From the NCBI RefSeq assembly GCF_005925325.1, contig NZ_SRMP01000004.1, forward strand, positions 248,001 to 312,000: a stretch of 64,000 bases of DNA, read 5' to 3'. Made by a program: the position numbers and the translations under genes. Positions 8,253 to 16,120 of the stretch are shown here, in pieces. The notes below the pieces were generated by a model. The model had not been told where the DNA came from, ran no database searches, and saw only the letters and a program-made list of their open reading frames with translations. Source of the DNA: Pedobacter helvus. GTDB taxonomy: Bacteria; Bacteroidota; Bacteroidia; Sphingobacteriales; Sphingobacteriaceae. Every line of letters starts with the position of its first letter. Position 1 is the first letter of the stretch.

Positions 8253-10574
8253 CTACATTACGGTAATGCCTACTTTTTTAAATTGCTTGAGCAAGGACAT
8301 CATTAATTCGCTCTTAAATACAGGCTCCACATAAATACTTTCTACCCAAGCCAATACTTTAATCTCTATGGCGTTAGCGAGTATGCCGTTTATTAAAATT
8401 TCAGTCTGTAAGCGATCCATTACATGACTTGTATTTTCTACTTGCTCTTTGATGATTTTATTTAGCAAATCTAAATCTGTCTCTGCATTCACTTTGAAAA
8501 TCAACTCTGTTTTTACATAATCGTGGTTCAATGTCCAATTTACCAATCTGCCCGACAACAAATCGCCATTAGGAATAATCACCTCTGAGCCCTGCTGCGT
8601 TAGTAGCTTACTGGAACGTATGCCTATATCTTTCACTCTACCTTTTTTATCTGCCAGCTCTACAAAATCGCCAATACGAAACGGCCTTTCAAATATCAAA
8701 ATGATACCCGATACAAAGTTGTTAACGATGTTCTGCATCCCCAATCCGATACCCACACCCAGTGCGCCCAGGACTACTGTTACCCTATCCATTGGTAATC
8801 CCGACGCTGTAACAGCTAATAGAAAGGCTAAAACGATGATGATTAACCTAATTAAAGCCACTTTGGAACTTTTCTGCTCCACTTGCCCCTCGTAGCTTAA
8901 ATTGCCTTCGCCAAAAATAACAGGTACATTCTTTTGAAGTTTATTCGCCAAGTAAATAATGAGTAAAAAGAACAGGATGTTACCAAGCGTAAAATGAATG
9001 CTACCGAAGGTTCGTTGCTTAGCCAGCACTGCTTCAAAGAATATCATGGTACCCGAAGTGAGGTTCATGTTAATCAGAAAGACCATAACCCAAATCACCG
9101 CAGCAAGCCACCACAATGCTTTTTTGCTAGATGCCCGTGTACGATTGTGCTCTACTCTAGAAAAGAAACCTTTACTACACGAACTAATTTTCAATTGCAA
9201 TTCTAGAGCATCTAAAACAAGTTGTACAAATACCGCTAACCCAACCAATTGAACCAAACCTATCACGCCTGTTAGCGCAAAAGATTTTGCCAGGCTTAAC
9301 CTACCAAATACATTTAGCAGCAGTGCCAAGGCGTTGAAGCCTATGAATATCAACAAAACTAGTTTGGTGTATTTTTTAGGAAATTGTTGCAATCGCATTT
9401 TAGGCAACAGCCTAACCCCCATGTAAATAAAGTAGATATTAAGCCCAAGTAGCGCAAGCCTCAAGATTAAACCATCGGCACTTATGCTACTGATCACAAC
9501 CAATAAGGCATAGGCGGTGATCAATTTTAACCAAGAAAACAATTGCTTACTCGGTAAAATTTTGCGCAAATGTATAGTGATGGCCAACAGTAAGAGCAAT
9601 TGAAGTAACTCAATATACAAGGATGGTGCACCAGTTTCAAACAAGGGAATGATATTTAGCGCTACAATCACTGTAGCAAGTACCGGAAATGGCTTAAGGT
9701 AACTGAAAGTCAACACGCCAATCTTTCTTCTCACCGCAGCTCGTTGCGACAGTTTAAAGTTTCTGTGTACCCAGATAAAAAAAGCTATAGCGAAAAATAT
9801 GGAAAGTAGTCGTTTATCCCAAGTAGAATCGACGAAATAAGATAAGATCTGCTTTTGCCCTAGATAGGAAGCCCTAAGGTTAGACCAGAACCCACCATCG
9901 GTTTTAGTTAACCAAGAAGTATCCCAAATGTAAGGCACTTCTCTGCCGAGTGCAACTTTCCCAGACTGTTGAAGGCGTTCGGCAACTTGGGTTTTCAGGT
10001 CATTTACAGCAATATCCAACGCAGATACATCGGCCAACAAACGCCCTACCTCATCCAGGTTTTTGCCCGTAGCTTCTCCAGTTTGCTGTAACCTCAATTT
10101 AATTTCACTTAACTGCTGTTGGTACAATAGTTTCTCGGCATCGCCAGTATTGGATACACGAAGTACCGTATCGTTACTTAAAGCTACAATCTGACCAGAC
10201 ATTCGTTGTAACTCGTTACTGCTTTTAATTAAATTATTTCTCAAGCGAGTTAATCGATCTGTAGCATCCTTTAAAATCAACTCGTAGCTCTGCAGATTTT
10301 TCTGGTCTATTTCTCTTCCTTTTCGGCTAAAATCTTGTTGTAAAGGATTGATAGTTTGCTTTACCTCATTGATGCTATTTCTGTATAGTTCAAGCTGATA
10401 TCCTTTTTTATTCGCCGCATTTACTTCGGTAATTACAGATTGTGCTTTTTGGATACGAAAAAGCAAAGTGTCTGGAATGGTCTTGCTAGAATCGATCGTT
10501 TGTGCGTTTGAAGTAAAACCAACTATTATTAAGGAGAAAAACAACGGAAAGTATTTACTGAACTGTCTATGCAT
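8253..10574 (-). CDS. Large MscS-family mechanosensitive channel
   Basis: A 773-residue membrane protein. A signal peptide (to about residue 25, ending SNAQ) precedes a ~200-residue, largely helical, coiled-coil-rich periplasmic region. Roughly ten hydrophobic segments follow from about residue 255. The C-terminal third is the MscS core: a pore-lining helix rich in Gly and Ala (LGALGVGIGLGMQNIVNNF), then the beta domain (FERPFRIGDFVELADKKGRV, VIIPNGDLLSG). The size and layout resemble the MscK/MscM class, which has extra N-terminal domains, rather than the ~286-residue MscS. The expected role is release of solutes on hypo-osmotic shock. It is preceded by a minus-strand terminator, so it is likely transcribed alone. 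Confidence 0.92.
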   Translation of the reverse strand: MHRQFSKYFPLFFSLIIVGFTSNAQTIDSSKTIPDTLLFRIQKAQSVITEVNAANKKGYQLELYRNSINEVKQTINPLQQDFSRKGREIDQKNLQSYELILKDATDRLTRLRNNLIKSSNELQRMSGQIVALSNDTVLRVSNTGDAEKLLYQQQLSEIKLRLQQTGEATGKNLDEVGRLLADVSALDIAVNDLKTQVAERLQQSGKVALGREVPYIWDTSWLTKTDGGFWSNLRASYLGQKQILSYFVDSTWDKRLLSIFFAIAFFIWVHRNFKLSQRAAVRRKIGVLTFSYLKPFPVLATVIVALNIIPLFETGAPSLYIELLQLLLLLAITIHLRKILPSKQLFSWLKLITAYALLVVISSISADGLILRLALLGLNIYFIYMGVRLLPKMRLQQFPKKYTKLVLLIFIGFNALALLLNVFGRLSLAKSFALTGVIGLVQLVGLAVFVQLVLDALELQLKISSCSKGFFSRVEHNRTRASSKKALWWLAAVIWVMVFLINMNLTSGTMIFFEAVLAKQRTFGSIHFTLGNILFFLLIIYLANKLQKNVPVIFGEGNLSYEGQVEQKSSKVALIRLIIIVLAFLLAVTASGLPMDRVTVVLGALGVGIGLGMQNIVNNFVSGIILIFERPFRIGDFVELADKKGRVKDIGIRSSKLLTQQGSEVIIPNGDLLSGRLVNWTLNHDYVKTELIFKVNAETDLDLLNKIIKEQVENTSHVMDRLQTEILINGILANAIEIKVLAWVESIYVEPVFKSELMMSLLKQFKKVGITVM

Positions 10575-10600
10575 GAATATGAATTTTATTGCTTAAAAAG

Positions 10601-10627
10601 TCAAAAACCACTCCTAAAGAAGTGGCT
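10601..10627 (-). terminator. Intrinsic terminator (minus strand)
   Basis: Read on the minus strand, AGCCACT (10627-10621) pairs with AGTGGTT (10612-10606) around an 8-base loop and is followed by a T-rich tract. It lies between the small gene at 10718-10900 and the channel gene. Confidence 0.5.
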
Positions 10628-10717
10628 CTACCATTATATTTAACCTGTTTAACCTAATTATTGTTTGATTATTGTTTGGCAAAATCGTAATCAGCAATCG
10701 TGTTGCAAACTTCTCCG

Positions 10718-10900
10718 CTAAAGTAGTCCATAAAGCCCATCACGAGGATAAAGAAAAAACGGCTTTGTGTTTTCATCAATAAGTTTTGGTCTTTTAACTT
10801 TTGGCGTTACATTAATTTTAGAATTAGCCAATTGACCTTTATCAGCAGGCTTATCTTGTTGCAATTGGGAAATGTCCCGTTGAATTAGTTCCTTTATCAT
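10718..10900 (-). CDS. Small hypothetical protein
   Basis: A 60-residue frame, hydrophilic and Lys/Pro/Gln-rich in the middle, with a short aromatic C-terminus (FFLYPRDGLYGLL). No family recognised. The ATG is preceded by a purine-rich AAAAAAGATAG stretch, and a terminator hairpin follows at 10601-10627, both consistent with a real gene. It lies 108 bases downstream of the alcohol dehydrogenase operon on the same strand. It could also be a chance frame; length alone does not decide. Confidence 0.4.
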   Translation of the reverse strand: MIKELIQRDISQLQQDKPADKGQLANSKINVTPKVKRPKLIDENTKPFFLYPRDGLYGLL

Positions 10901-11008
10901 ATTCTATCTTTTTTAGCTATTAAAATCTTATTATTAATTAGTTACCAAATTTATCTGAATGTTTTATGAAGTATCAATTCTCCAGACTTTAAACTACTTG
11001 TTTGCTAA

Positions 11009-12076
11009 TCAGTTATGTAATGCAACAAATAATGAACCTGTGTTTTCCTTGTCGGCAGCGGTTTTAAAAGCCTCATTGATCTCGTCTATCGAAAACTCGT
11101 GAGTAATCATCTTCTTTGCATTTAACTTACCTTTCGCCAAAAGTTCTAAGCACATTACCATTTCTGGATAGATCCCCCAGAAAGAATAGCTGGCGCTGGG
11201 AATGAGTTTAATCTCCTTCATCTGAATATCTTGCCAGTTCATGGCAATTGAAATGTCGCCTTTTTCAAATCCCCCTACAATTACCACAGTACCGCCTATT
11301 CTAGTGACCGATACCGATGCGGCCAAGGTTTCGTGGATGGTAGGTCCACCTGCACATTCAAAAGCGAGATCGGCACCACGACCATTTGTAAAACCCATTA
11401 CCCGTTGGAAGACATTTTCATGTTTGATATTTATAATTTGATCTGCACCAAGTGACTTAGCAATTTGTAACGACGAGTCTATCCTATCAGCAATAATAAC
11501 ATCTGCGCCTGAGGCCTTCGCCAACTGCATCTGCCCTATGCCGATGGGACCAGCACCAATGATAAAAACTTTATCATTGATCTTTAATCCGCTGAGTTGT
11601 TGCGCATGTAAACACACCGAAAATGTATCTAATAGCGTTGCCTCCTGATAACTCACGTGATCTGGCAAGAGATGAAATTTGGTAGACGGTCCAATTACGT
11701 ATTCGGCGAAAGCTCTAGAAATGGTTTCCATTCTTACCGTGTATAAGTTTGGGCAAAGATTATATTGCTGTACCCTGCACCAATCGCAAGTACCATCCCC
11801 CAATAAAGTTTCTACCACAATTCTATCACCCACTTTTACATTTTTGACTTCCTCACCTATTTCAACAACTTCCCCAGCCATCTCATGTCCCATGATCTTA
11901 CATTCGAGATCATGTTCCTCTTTCTTCCAGTGCCTAAGGTCGGTGCCACAAATACCAGAAACCATTACCCTAACTTTCACCCAATCGGGGGCAGGGATTT
12001 TTACAACTTCGACATCTTTCACCTGAAAAGTACCTTCTGCTGTTTTGAGGGCGGCTTTCATTTTCAAATCTGCCAT
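11009..12076 (-). CDS. Zinc-dependent alcohol/polyol dehydrogenase (MDR family)
   Basis: A 355-residue medium-chain dehydrogenase/reductase like threonine and sorbitol dehydrogenases. The catalytic zinc site is visible in SGICGTDLRHW and IMGHEMAGEVVEIG, and the NAD(P)-binding Rossmann motif in VFIIGAGPIGIGQ. The usual structural-zinc lobe with four Cys is altered: the segment TCDWCRVQQYNLCPN has three Cys, with Gln where the third Cys normally sits, and shorter spacing. This gene is last in a three-gene minus-strand operon, 15 bases after the tail-anchored protein gene. The substrate is not predictable; oxidation of a sugar alcohol or short-chain alcohol is likely. Confidence 0.88.
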   Translation of the reverse strand: MADLKMKAALKTAEGTFQVKDVEVVKIPAPDWVKVRVMVSGICGTDLRHWKKEEHDLECKIMGHEMAGEVVEIGEEVKNVKVGDRIVVETLLGDGTCDWCRVQQYNLCPNLYTVRMETISRAFAEYVIGPSTKFHLLPDHVSYQEATLLDTFSVCLHAQQLSGLKINDKVFIIGAGPIGIGQMQLAKASGADVIIADRIDSSLQIAKSLGADQIINIKHENVFQRVMGFTNGRGADLAFECAGGPTIHETLAASVSVTRIGGTVVIVGGFEKGDISIAMNWQDIQMKEIKLIPSASYSFWGIYPEMVMCLELLAKGKLNAKKMITHEFSIDEINEAFKTAADKENTGSLFVALHN

Positions 12077-12091
12077 AACTTTACATTTAGG

Positions 12092-12574
12092 CTATTTCTT
12101 TTTCTTTAAAATCAAATAAACCGCATATCCAACTGCTGCGACCGTAGCAATTTTTACAGCAAAGCCTTTAGGATTATGTTTCATTTCCATCTTCCATCCC
12201 CTTTCTGCTACCATGTTGGGAAGATAACCTCTACTCAAATCATCGATCACTCCTTCAAACATATTTACCCTATCGGCGAATATGAGCGGCAACCAATGAC
12301 GGTAGCGATCTTCGCTGTGCTTAAATGCATATCTGCGGATCATGCCACTTAATCCTGAAGGCGGCACGGAATTACCAAACACAGCGCTCATTTTAGGTCG
12401 CTCGTTCGACATTAGGATTTCTACATCTTTTGGTTGCGGTGCAGAGCGTTGATAATCCGATCGGTGATGATCGTCTCCCGTATAATTTTTCATGGGATAA
12501 TTTGGTTCGTTTTCTGGATCGGCATCCATGCCCCAACCCGGAATATCTTTGTAGTTGTGATGTTGCTTTTTCAT
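12092..12574 (-). CDS. Hypothetical protein with C-terminal membrane anchor
   Basis: A 160-residue protein of unrecognised family. The N-terminal ~60 residues are polar, rich in His, Asp, Asn and Pro, and likely disordered. The middle (~65-130) is more ordered and includes SGMIRRYAFKHSEDRYRHW. Residues ~138-156 form one hydrophobic helix (AVKIATVAAVGYAVYLIL) followed by KKKK, the pattern of a tail-anchored or monotopic membrane protein with a positive end. It is packed between two alcohol dehydrogenase genes with gaps of 4 and 15 bases, so it is surely cotranscribed and may tether or assist the enzymes; that role is inference. Confidence 0.75.
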   Translation of the reverse strand: MKKQHHNYKDIPGWGMDADPENEPNYPMKNYTGDDHHRSDYQRSAPQPKDVEILMSNERPKMSAVFGNSVPPSGLSGMIRRYAFKHSEDRYRHWLPLIFADRVNMFEGVIDDLSRGYLPNMVAERGWKMEMKHNPKGFAVKIATVAAVGYAVYLILKKKK

Positions 12575-12578
12575 TGTT

Positions 12579-13730
12579 TTAGGCTTTGGCCGATGGGATC
12601 AGCACGGTTTTAATACAGTTATCTAATTTTGAAGAGAACAAACGATAGGCATCGGCCACTTCTTCCAAAGGCACTCGGTGCGTGATTAAACCTTTTGGAT
12701 TTAATCTACCTTCTTGTACATGCTCGATTAATCTGGGCAATAGTCTTTTCACCGACGCTTGATTTGCTCGGATAGTGAGACCTTTATTCAACACATTTCC
12801 AATAGGGATCAAATTAAATGGAGGTCCATAAACACCTACTATAGAAACTATTCCGCCTTTCTTTACACTATTGATTGCCCATTGCAGAGCAGTAGCAGTA
12901 CCAGCTTGCATTAGTGTCACTTTACCACTAAACGTCTGCAGCGAATTCCCTTCGGCCTCGCAGCCCACGCAGTCTATACATACATCGGCACCGTACCAGT
13001 CAGTCGTCTTTTTTAAGAAAACTACCGGATCTTCCATATCCTTGAAATTATAAGCTTCGCAATAGGCATAGTTCTTAGCGAACTCCAATCGATAATCTAC
13101 ATGATCGATGATGATTACTCTTGAAGGGCCAAAGAACCAAGCACATCTTGCAGCCATAATCCCGATTGGACCAGCGCCAAAGATCACCACAGTATCTCCT
13201 TGTTTAATACCACCCATTTCTGCCGCTTGGTAGCCCGTAGGTACCACATCGGTGAGTAGAACTGCATCATCTGGATCCATATCTGGTGGTATAACCGTTG
13301 GACCTACATCAGCATAAGGTACTCTTACATATTCGGCTTGTCCGCCATCGTAGCCACCAGCCGTATGGGAATAACCAAATATTCCGCCAACCGCAGTAGC
13401 CATTGGATTAGATTCGTGGCAGTTGCCAAACAATCCCTGCTTACAAAAATTACATTTGCCACAGGCAATATTAAAAGGCACTAAAACCTGATCGCCAACT
13501 TTTAACTTTTGAACTAGTGGCCCAACTTCTTCTACCACTCCTACAAATTCATGTCCGAAGGTAGAACCCACTCTGGTATCTGGCACCATACCATGATACA
13601 AGTGAAGATCAGATCCACAGATGCAAGTACGAGTTACTCTAATAATGGCATCTTCTGGATGAAGTATTTTAGGCATTGGTTTTTCAACAGTGCGAACTCT
13701 ATAAGGTCCGCGGTAATCCATTGCTAGCAT
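12579..13730 (-). CDS. Zinc-dependent alcohol dehydrogenase, formaldehyde-dehydrogenase-like
   Basis: A 383-residue MDR-family protein similar to glutathione-independent formaldehyde dehydrogenases and their relatives. Catalytic zinc ligands sit in CICGSDLHLYHG and FGHEFVGVVEEVG. A complete structural-zinc lobe is present (CGKCNFCKQGLFGNC, spacing 2-2-7). The Rossmann motif is VVIFGAGPIGIMAAR, and the following Asp (IIIDH) suggests NAD preference. First gene of an operon with the tail-anchored protein and a second dehydrogenase; it is divergent from the manganese catalase operon across a 239-base gap. Exact substrate unknown; aldehyde or alcohol detoxification fits the stress-gene surroundings. 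Confidence 0.88.
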   Translation of the reverse strand: MLAMDYRGPYRVRTVEKPMPKILHPEDAIIRVTRTCICGSDLHLYHGMVPDTRVGSTFGHEFVGVVEEVGPLVQKLKVGDQVLVPFNIACGKCNFCKQGLFGNCHESNPMATAVGGIFGYSHTAGGYDGGQAEYVRVPYADVGPTVIPPDMDPDDAVLLTDVVPTGYQAAEMGGIKQGDTVVIFGAGPIGIMAARCAWFFGPSRVIIIDHVDYRLEFAKNYAYCEAYNFKDMEDPVVFLKKTTDWYGADVCIDCVGCEAEGNSLQTFSGKVTLMQAGTATALQWAINSVKKGGIVSIVGVYGPPFNLIPIGNVLNKGLTIRANQASVKRLLPRLIEHVQEGRLNPKGLITHRVPLEEVADAYRLFSSKLDNCIKTVLIPSAKA

Positions 13731-13969
13731 AATTTAATTTTTATTAAGGAGTGTTTTACAAAGTACTCCTCTTTCATACAATAGCTTTGCAGATTTGTTT
13801 CTCGAAGCCGTAGTCAATCGGCAAATCACGCAAACACCGCAATTGTGTAACGTATTTTGCACGGAAAAACGGAAAAATCGAAGGTCGATACGTGTTTTGG
13901 CAAAAAGAGAAACAAAGCGTACACACGGATGCTTTTAGTCCTATTAGTTACCACTTAAAAACTTAAAAT

Positions 13970-14218
13970 ATGGAAACAACAAACAACTCCCAAGAGGGAC
14001 AAATGACTAAGGAGATAGAGCAATACACCTCCAAATTACCATCAGATGCTTATTTAGGAGCAGCTATTGCAGCAATGGGTGTTTCGCTTGCTTTAAAATG
14101 TTGCGGTAAAAAGCATTTGGCGCTTTTTATTGGACAATGGGCTGCGCCATTCTTACTGTTCGGCGTTTATAATAAAATCGTTAAAACTCAAGGTCACGAT
14201 CAATACGACCAAGCTTAA
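13970..14218 (+). CDS. Small membrane protein in the Mn-catalase operon
   Basis: An 82-residue protein with a polar first ~28 residues, then two hydrophobic segments (AYLGAAIAAMGVSLALKC, ~30-48, and ALFIGQWAAPFLLFGVYNKI, ~54-73) separated by CCGKKH, so probably an inner-membrane hairpin. No named family recognised. The manganese catalase gene starts 12 bases after its stop, so the two are cotranscribed. A role in membrane stress or catalase placement can only be guessed. Confidence 0.75.
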   Translation: METTNNSQEGQMTKEIEQYTSKLPSDAYLGAAIAAMGVSLALKCCGKKHLALFIGQWAAPFLLFGVYNKIVKTQGHDQYDQA

Positions 14219-14230
14219 TCCAAAGAAATT

Positions 14231-15169
14231 ATGTTTTACCACGTAAAAGATTTACAGTTTAATGCGAGGGTTTCTAGGCCAGATCCTCGTTTTGCCAATA
14301 TCTTATTAGAGCAATTTGGTGGAGAAAATGGCGAGCTAGCCGCTGCAATGCAATATTTCACACAAGCTTTTGCAGCTAAAATGCCATATCCTGATAAGTA
14401 TGATATGCTTATGGATATTGCAACCGAAGAATTTAGTCACTTGGAAATTGTGGGCGCAACTATCCAAATGTTGCTTAAAGGAGTTAACGGTGAGTTGAAA
14501 GATGCAGCAGACCAATCTGAAATTATGCAGGCTATGGAAGGTAGCGATGCTAGAGAATCGCTCATTCATCAGGCATTGAAAGCCAACCCGCAATTTGATA
14601 TCTTAAGCGGAGGTGCACCAAGACTAACCAATAGTCAAGGTATTCCGTGGTGCGCTTCGTACATTCATTCTAACGGAGATCTGACCGTAGATTTGAGAAG
14701 CAATCTAGCATCGGAATCTAGAGCGAAGTTGGTTTACGAACATTTGATGAAGTTTACAGATGATCCGTATGTGAAAGATACACTTTCTTTCTTAATGACT
14801 AGAGAAATTGCCCATTACAAGATGTTTGAAGGAGCACTATCGACCATAGCACCTAACTTCCCGCCAGGCGTACTGCAACCAGACCCGAGGTTTACACAAC
14901 AGTATTTCAACATGTCGCCAACTGAAGGCGCCAGAGGACCTTGGAATGAAGGTGAAATGCCAGGTATGGGCAAAGATTGGGAATATGTATCAGATCCGAT
15001 TGCCTATGTTCAGGATACCGAAGGCCAAAGTAAGCTACCGGATTCAAAAACTGGCGAACTGGAAAGAACCAAAGAACTTGATATTAAAACGAGTAAGCTC
15101 AAAAGTGAAGAGGTGATTTCGGCTGAACCAAAAGGGGAAGCGCAATGGAGTAATTACAACCAAAAATAA
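14231..15169 (+). CDS. Manganese (non-heme) catalase
   Basis: A 312-residue dimanganese catalase, ferritin-like fold, which disproportionates hydrogen peroxide. Metal ligands expected from the Lactobacillus enzyme are present: Glu35 (GGENGELAAAMQY), Glu67 and His70 (TEEFSHLE), Glu161 (LASESRAKL) and His194 (REIAHYKMFE); the 33-residue distance from Glu161 to His194 equals that of the known enzyme. The last ~70 residues are a polar tail rich in Lys, Glu and Ser, longer than the catalytic core needs. It follows the small membrane protein by 12 bases and ends at a strong terminator. With KatG at 23.5 kb this genome segment has two unrelated catalases. Confidence 0.95.
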   Translation: MFYHVKDLQFNARVSRPDPRFANILLEQFGGENGELAAAMQYFTQAFAAKMPYPDKYDMLMDIATEEFSHLEIVGATIQMLLKGVNGELKDAADQSEIMQAMEGSDARESLIHQALKANPQFDILSGGAPRLTNSQGIPWCASYIHSNGDLTVDLRSNLASESRAKLVYEHLMKFTDDPYVKDTLSFLMTREIAHYKMFEGALSTIAPNFPPGVLQPDPRFTQQYFNMSPTEGARGPWNEGEMPGMGKDWEYVSDPIAYVQDTEGQSKLPDSKTGELERTKELDIKTSKLKSEEVISAEPKGEAQWSNYNQK

Positions 15170-15174
15170 GAATA

Positions 15175-15208
15175 AAAAGAGCTGTGAAATACAAATCACG
15201 GCTCTTTT
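15175..15208 (+). terminator. Intrinsic terminator after Mn catalase
   Basis: AAAAGAGCTGTGA (15175-15187) pairs with TCACGGCTCTTTT (15196-15208), one G-U pair, 8-base loop, with the T tract forming the end of the stem. It begins 6 bases after the catalase stop and may work in both directions for the convergent small gene. Confidence 0.8.
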
Positions 15209-15264
15209 AAATTTGACTAATGATATTTACCATTAGCCTTTACCTATAAACTTTGATGAAGTAC

Positions 15265-15501
15265 TTAATCTATATCCTGTGGTCCTCTACTGGTATTAGA
15301 ATCTACTGTCCAACCTTTTTTAATTGTAGGATCTTCCGGTCTTTTATCTTCGTAGCCTTCAAGTTTATATTTGTTGTTCTGCCCTTCAGTTTGCTCTTCG
15401 GGCTCGTTCCCTAAATTTTCTTTACTTAAATCTTGATGCTCATTTTCATTGACCGCCTCAACGGCTTCATCAATGCTGTCCTTTTTCTTCTCGCTTTTCA
15501 T
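15265..15501 (-). CDS. Small acidic hypothetical protein
   Basis: A 78-residue, very hydrophilic protein: an acidic, Glu/Asn/Gln-rich N-terminal half (IDEAVEAVNENEHQDLSKEN) and a Pro/Asp/Lys-rich C-terminal half ending in RGPQDID. Low complexity suggests it is largely disordered. No family recognised. It follows the 60-residue DUF3606 gene by 27 bases on the same strand. Such small hydrophilic proteins are common next to stress genes, but nothing in the sequence gives a function. Confidence 0.55.
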   Translation of the reverse strand: MKSEKKKDSIDEAVEAVNENEHQDLSKENLGNEPEEQTEGQNNKYKLEGYEDKRPEDPTIKKGWTVDSNTSRGPQDID

Positions 15502-15528
15502 TTCGCTGCTTTATTGATACACTTATAA

Positions 15529-15711
15529 CTAACCTTTCTTTTTATCGGCGATATATTTCTCGATCACCTTGCGGTCATTTGAGCCAGTTGCACGCTTAGC
15601 CCCGGTAACTTGTTGAATGCTTACCCCCATTTTTTCTGCCACATGAGACAGTTCGTAATCCTGCGATGAGTTTACTTTCTTCCTATCTGTACTTCTACCT
15701 TGCTTTGCCAT
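15529..15711 (-). CDS. DUF3606 family small protein
   Basis: A 60-residue basic protein: YELSHVAEKMGVSIQQV, then an Ala/Gly turn and VIEKYIADKKKG. It follows the DUF3606 pattern of two short helices with a GVS turn that look like a helix-turn-helix, then a closing helix. Two related genes flank ligD nearby (15839-16102 and 18871-19041). Function of the family is not established; DNA binding is a guess from shape and charge. The upstream gap to the next gene (127 bases) is very AT-rich. Confidence 0.75.
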   Translation of the reverse strand: MAKQGRSTDRKKVNSSQDYELSHVAEKMGVSIQQVTGAKRATGSNDRKVIEKYIADKKKG

Positions 15712-15838
15712 GATAATTAAATAATGGTTAATTGTTAATGAATAATGGTTAATTGCCAGTTCGTTTGATTAATTGTTTTTTGATTATTGGTTATTTAATC
15801 ATTGAATATTGATTATTCGGTCACTGGTTATTTTTAAT
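15712..15838. repeat. AT-rich direct repeats of TTAATTG/ATTATTG type
   Basis: This gap is built from repeated short units such as ATGGTTAATTG (twice, 15723-15733 and about 20 bases on) and variants ATTATTGGTTATTT. It looks like replication-slippage-prone spacer DNA between two DUF3606 genes. No gene seen. Confidence 0.4.
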
Positions 15839-16102
15839 TTATACGCTCAAATACCTTTTAATTTCTCGTACCTCGGTACCGTTAATCACTATGGCGGCCT
15901 TGAGTTCGTCTACACTAATTTGAAATTGATTTGCCCAATACTTCAGATCGTTTGGATCGTCTGCATTGATCTCCCTGAATTCACTTTCATCCGGAAGTGG
16001 TTCTAACGTATCGCTATCATCTTCAATAGGATTCAGGTATTTAAATTCATCTGGGTCTGGAATATCTTCTTCTCCAGCAAATTGATTTTGCTCATCTATC
16101 AT
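15839..16102 (-). CDS. DUF3606 family protein with acidic N-terminus
   Basis: An 87-residue protein. The first ~40 residues are strongly acidic (Asp/Glu/Pro-rich) and the last ~44 form a DUF3606 domain: DDPNDLKYWANQFQISVDEL then VREIKRYLSV. It starts 18 bases after the ligD stop on the same strand and is therefore the last gene of a DUF3606-ligD-DUF3606 unit. The acidic tail could mimic DNA or bind a basic partner; this is speculation. Family call is good, function unknown. Confidence 0.75.
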   Translation of the reverse strand: MIDEQNQFAGEEDIPDPDEFKYLNPIEDDSDTLEPLPDESEFREINADDPNDLKYWANQFQISVDELKAAIVINGTEVREIKRYLSV

Positions 16103-16120
16103 CGTTTCTAACTTTATGTT

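Noticed and set aside
8253..10574. Frameshifted or fused gene in the large MscS protein
   Set aside because: One continuous frame with coherent order of signal peptide, helical region, membrane segments and MscS core; long forms are a known class.
11679..12026. 115-codon plus-strand frame
   Set aside because: Antisense shadow of the zinc alcohol dehydrogenase, whose own frame has all family motifs.
15712..15838. Possible CRISPR-like array of TTAATTG units
   Set aside because: Units are very short, irregular, without spacers of even length and no cas genes are present; simple AT-rich repeats explain it.
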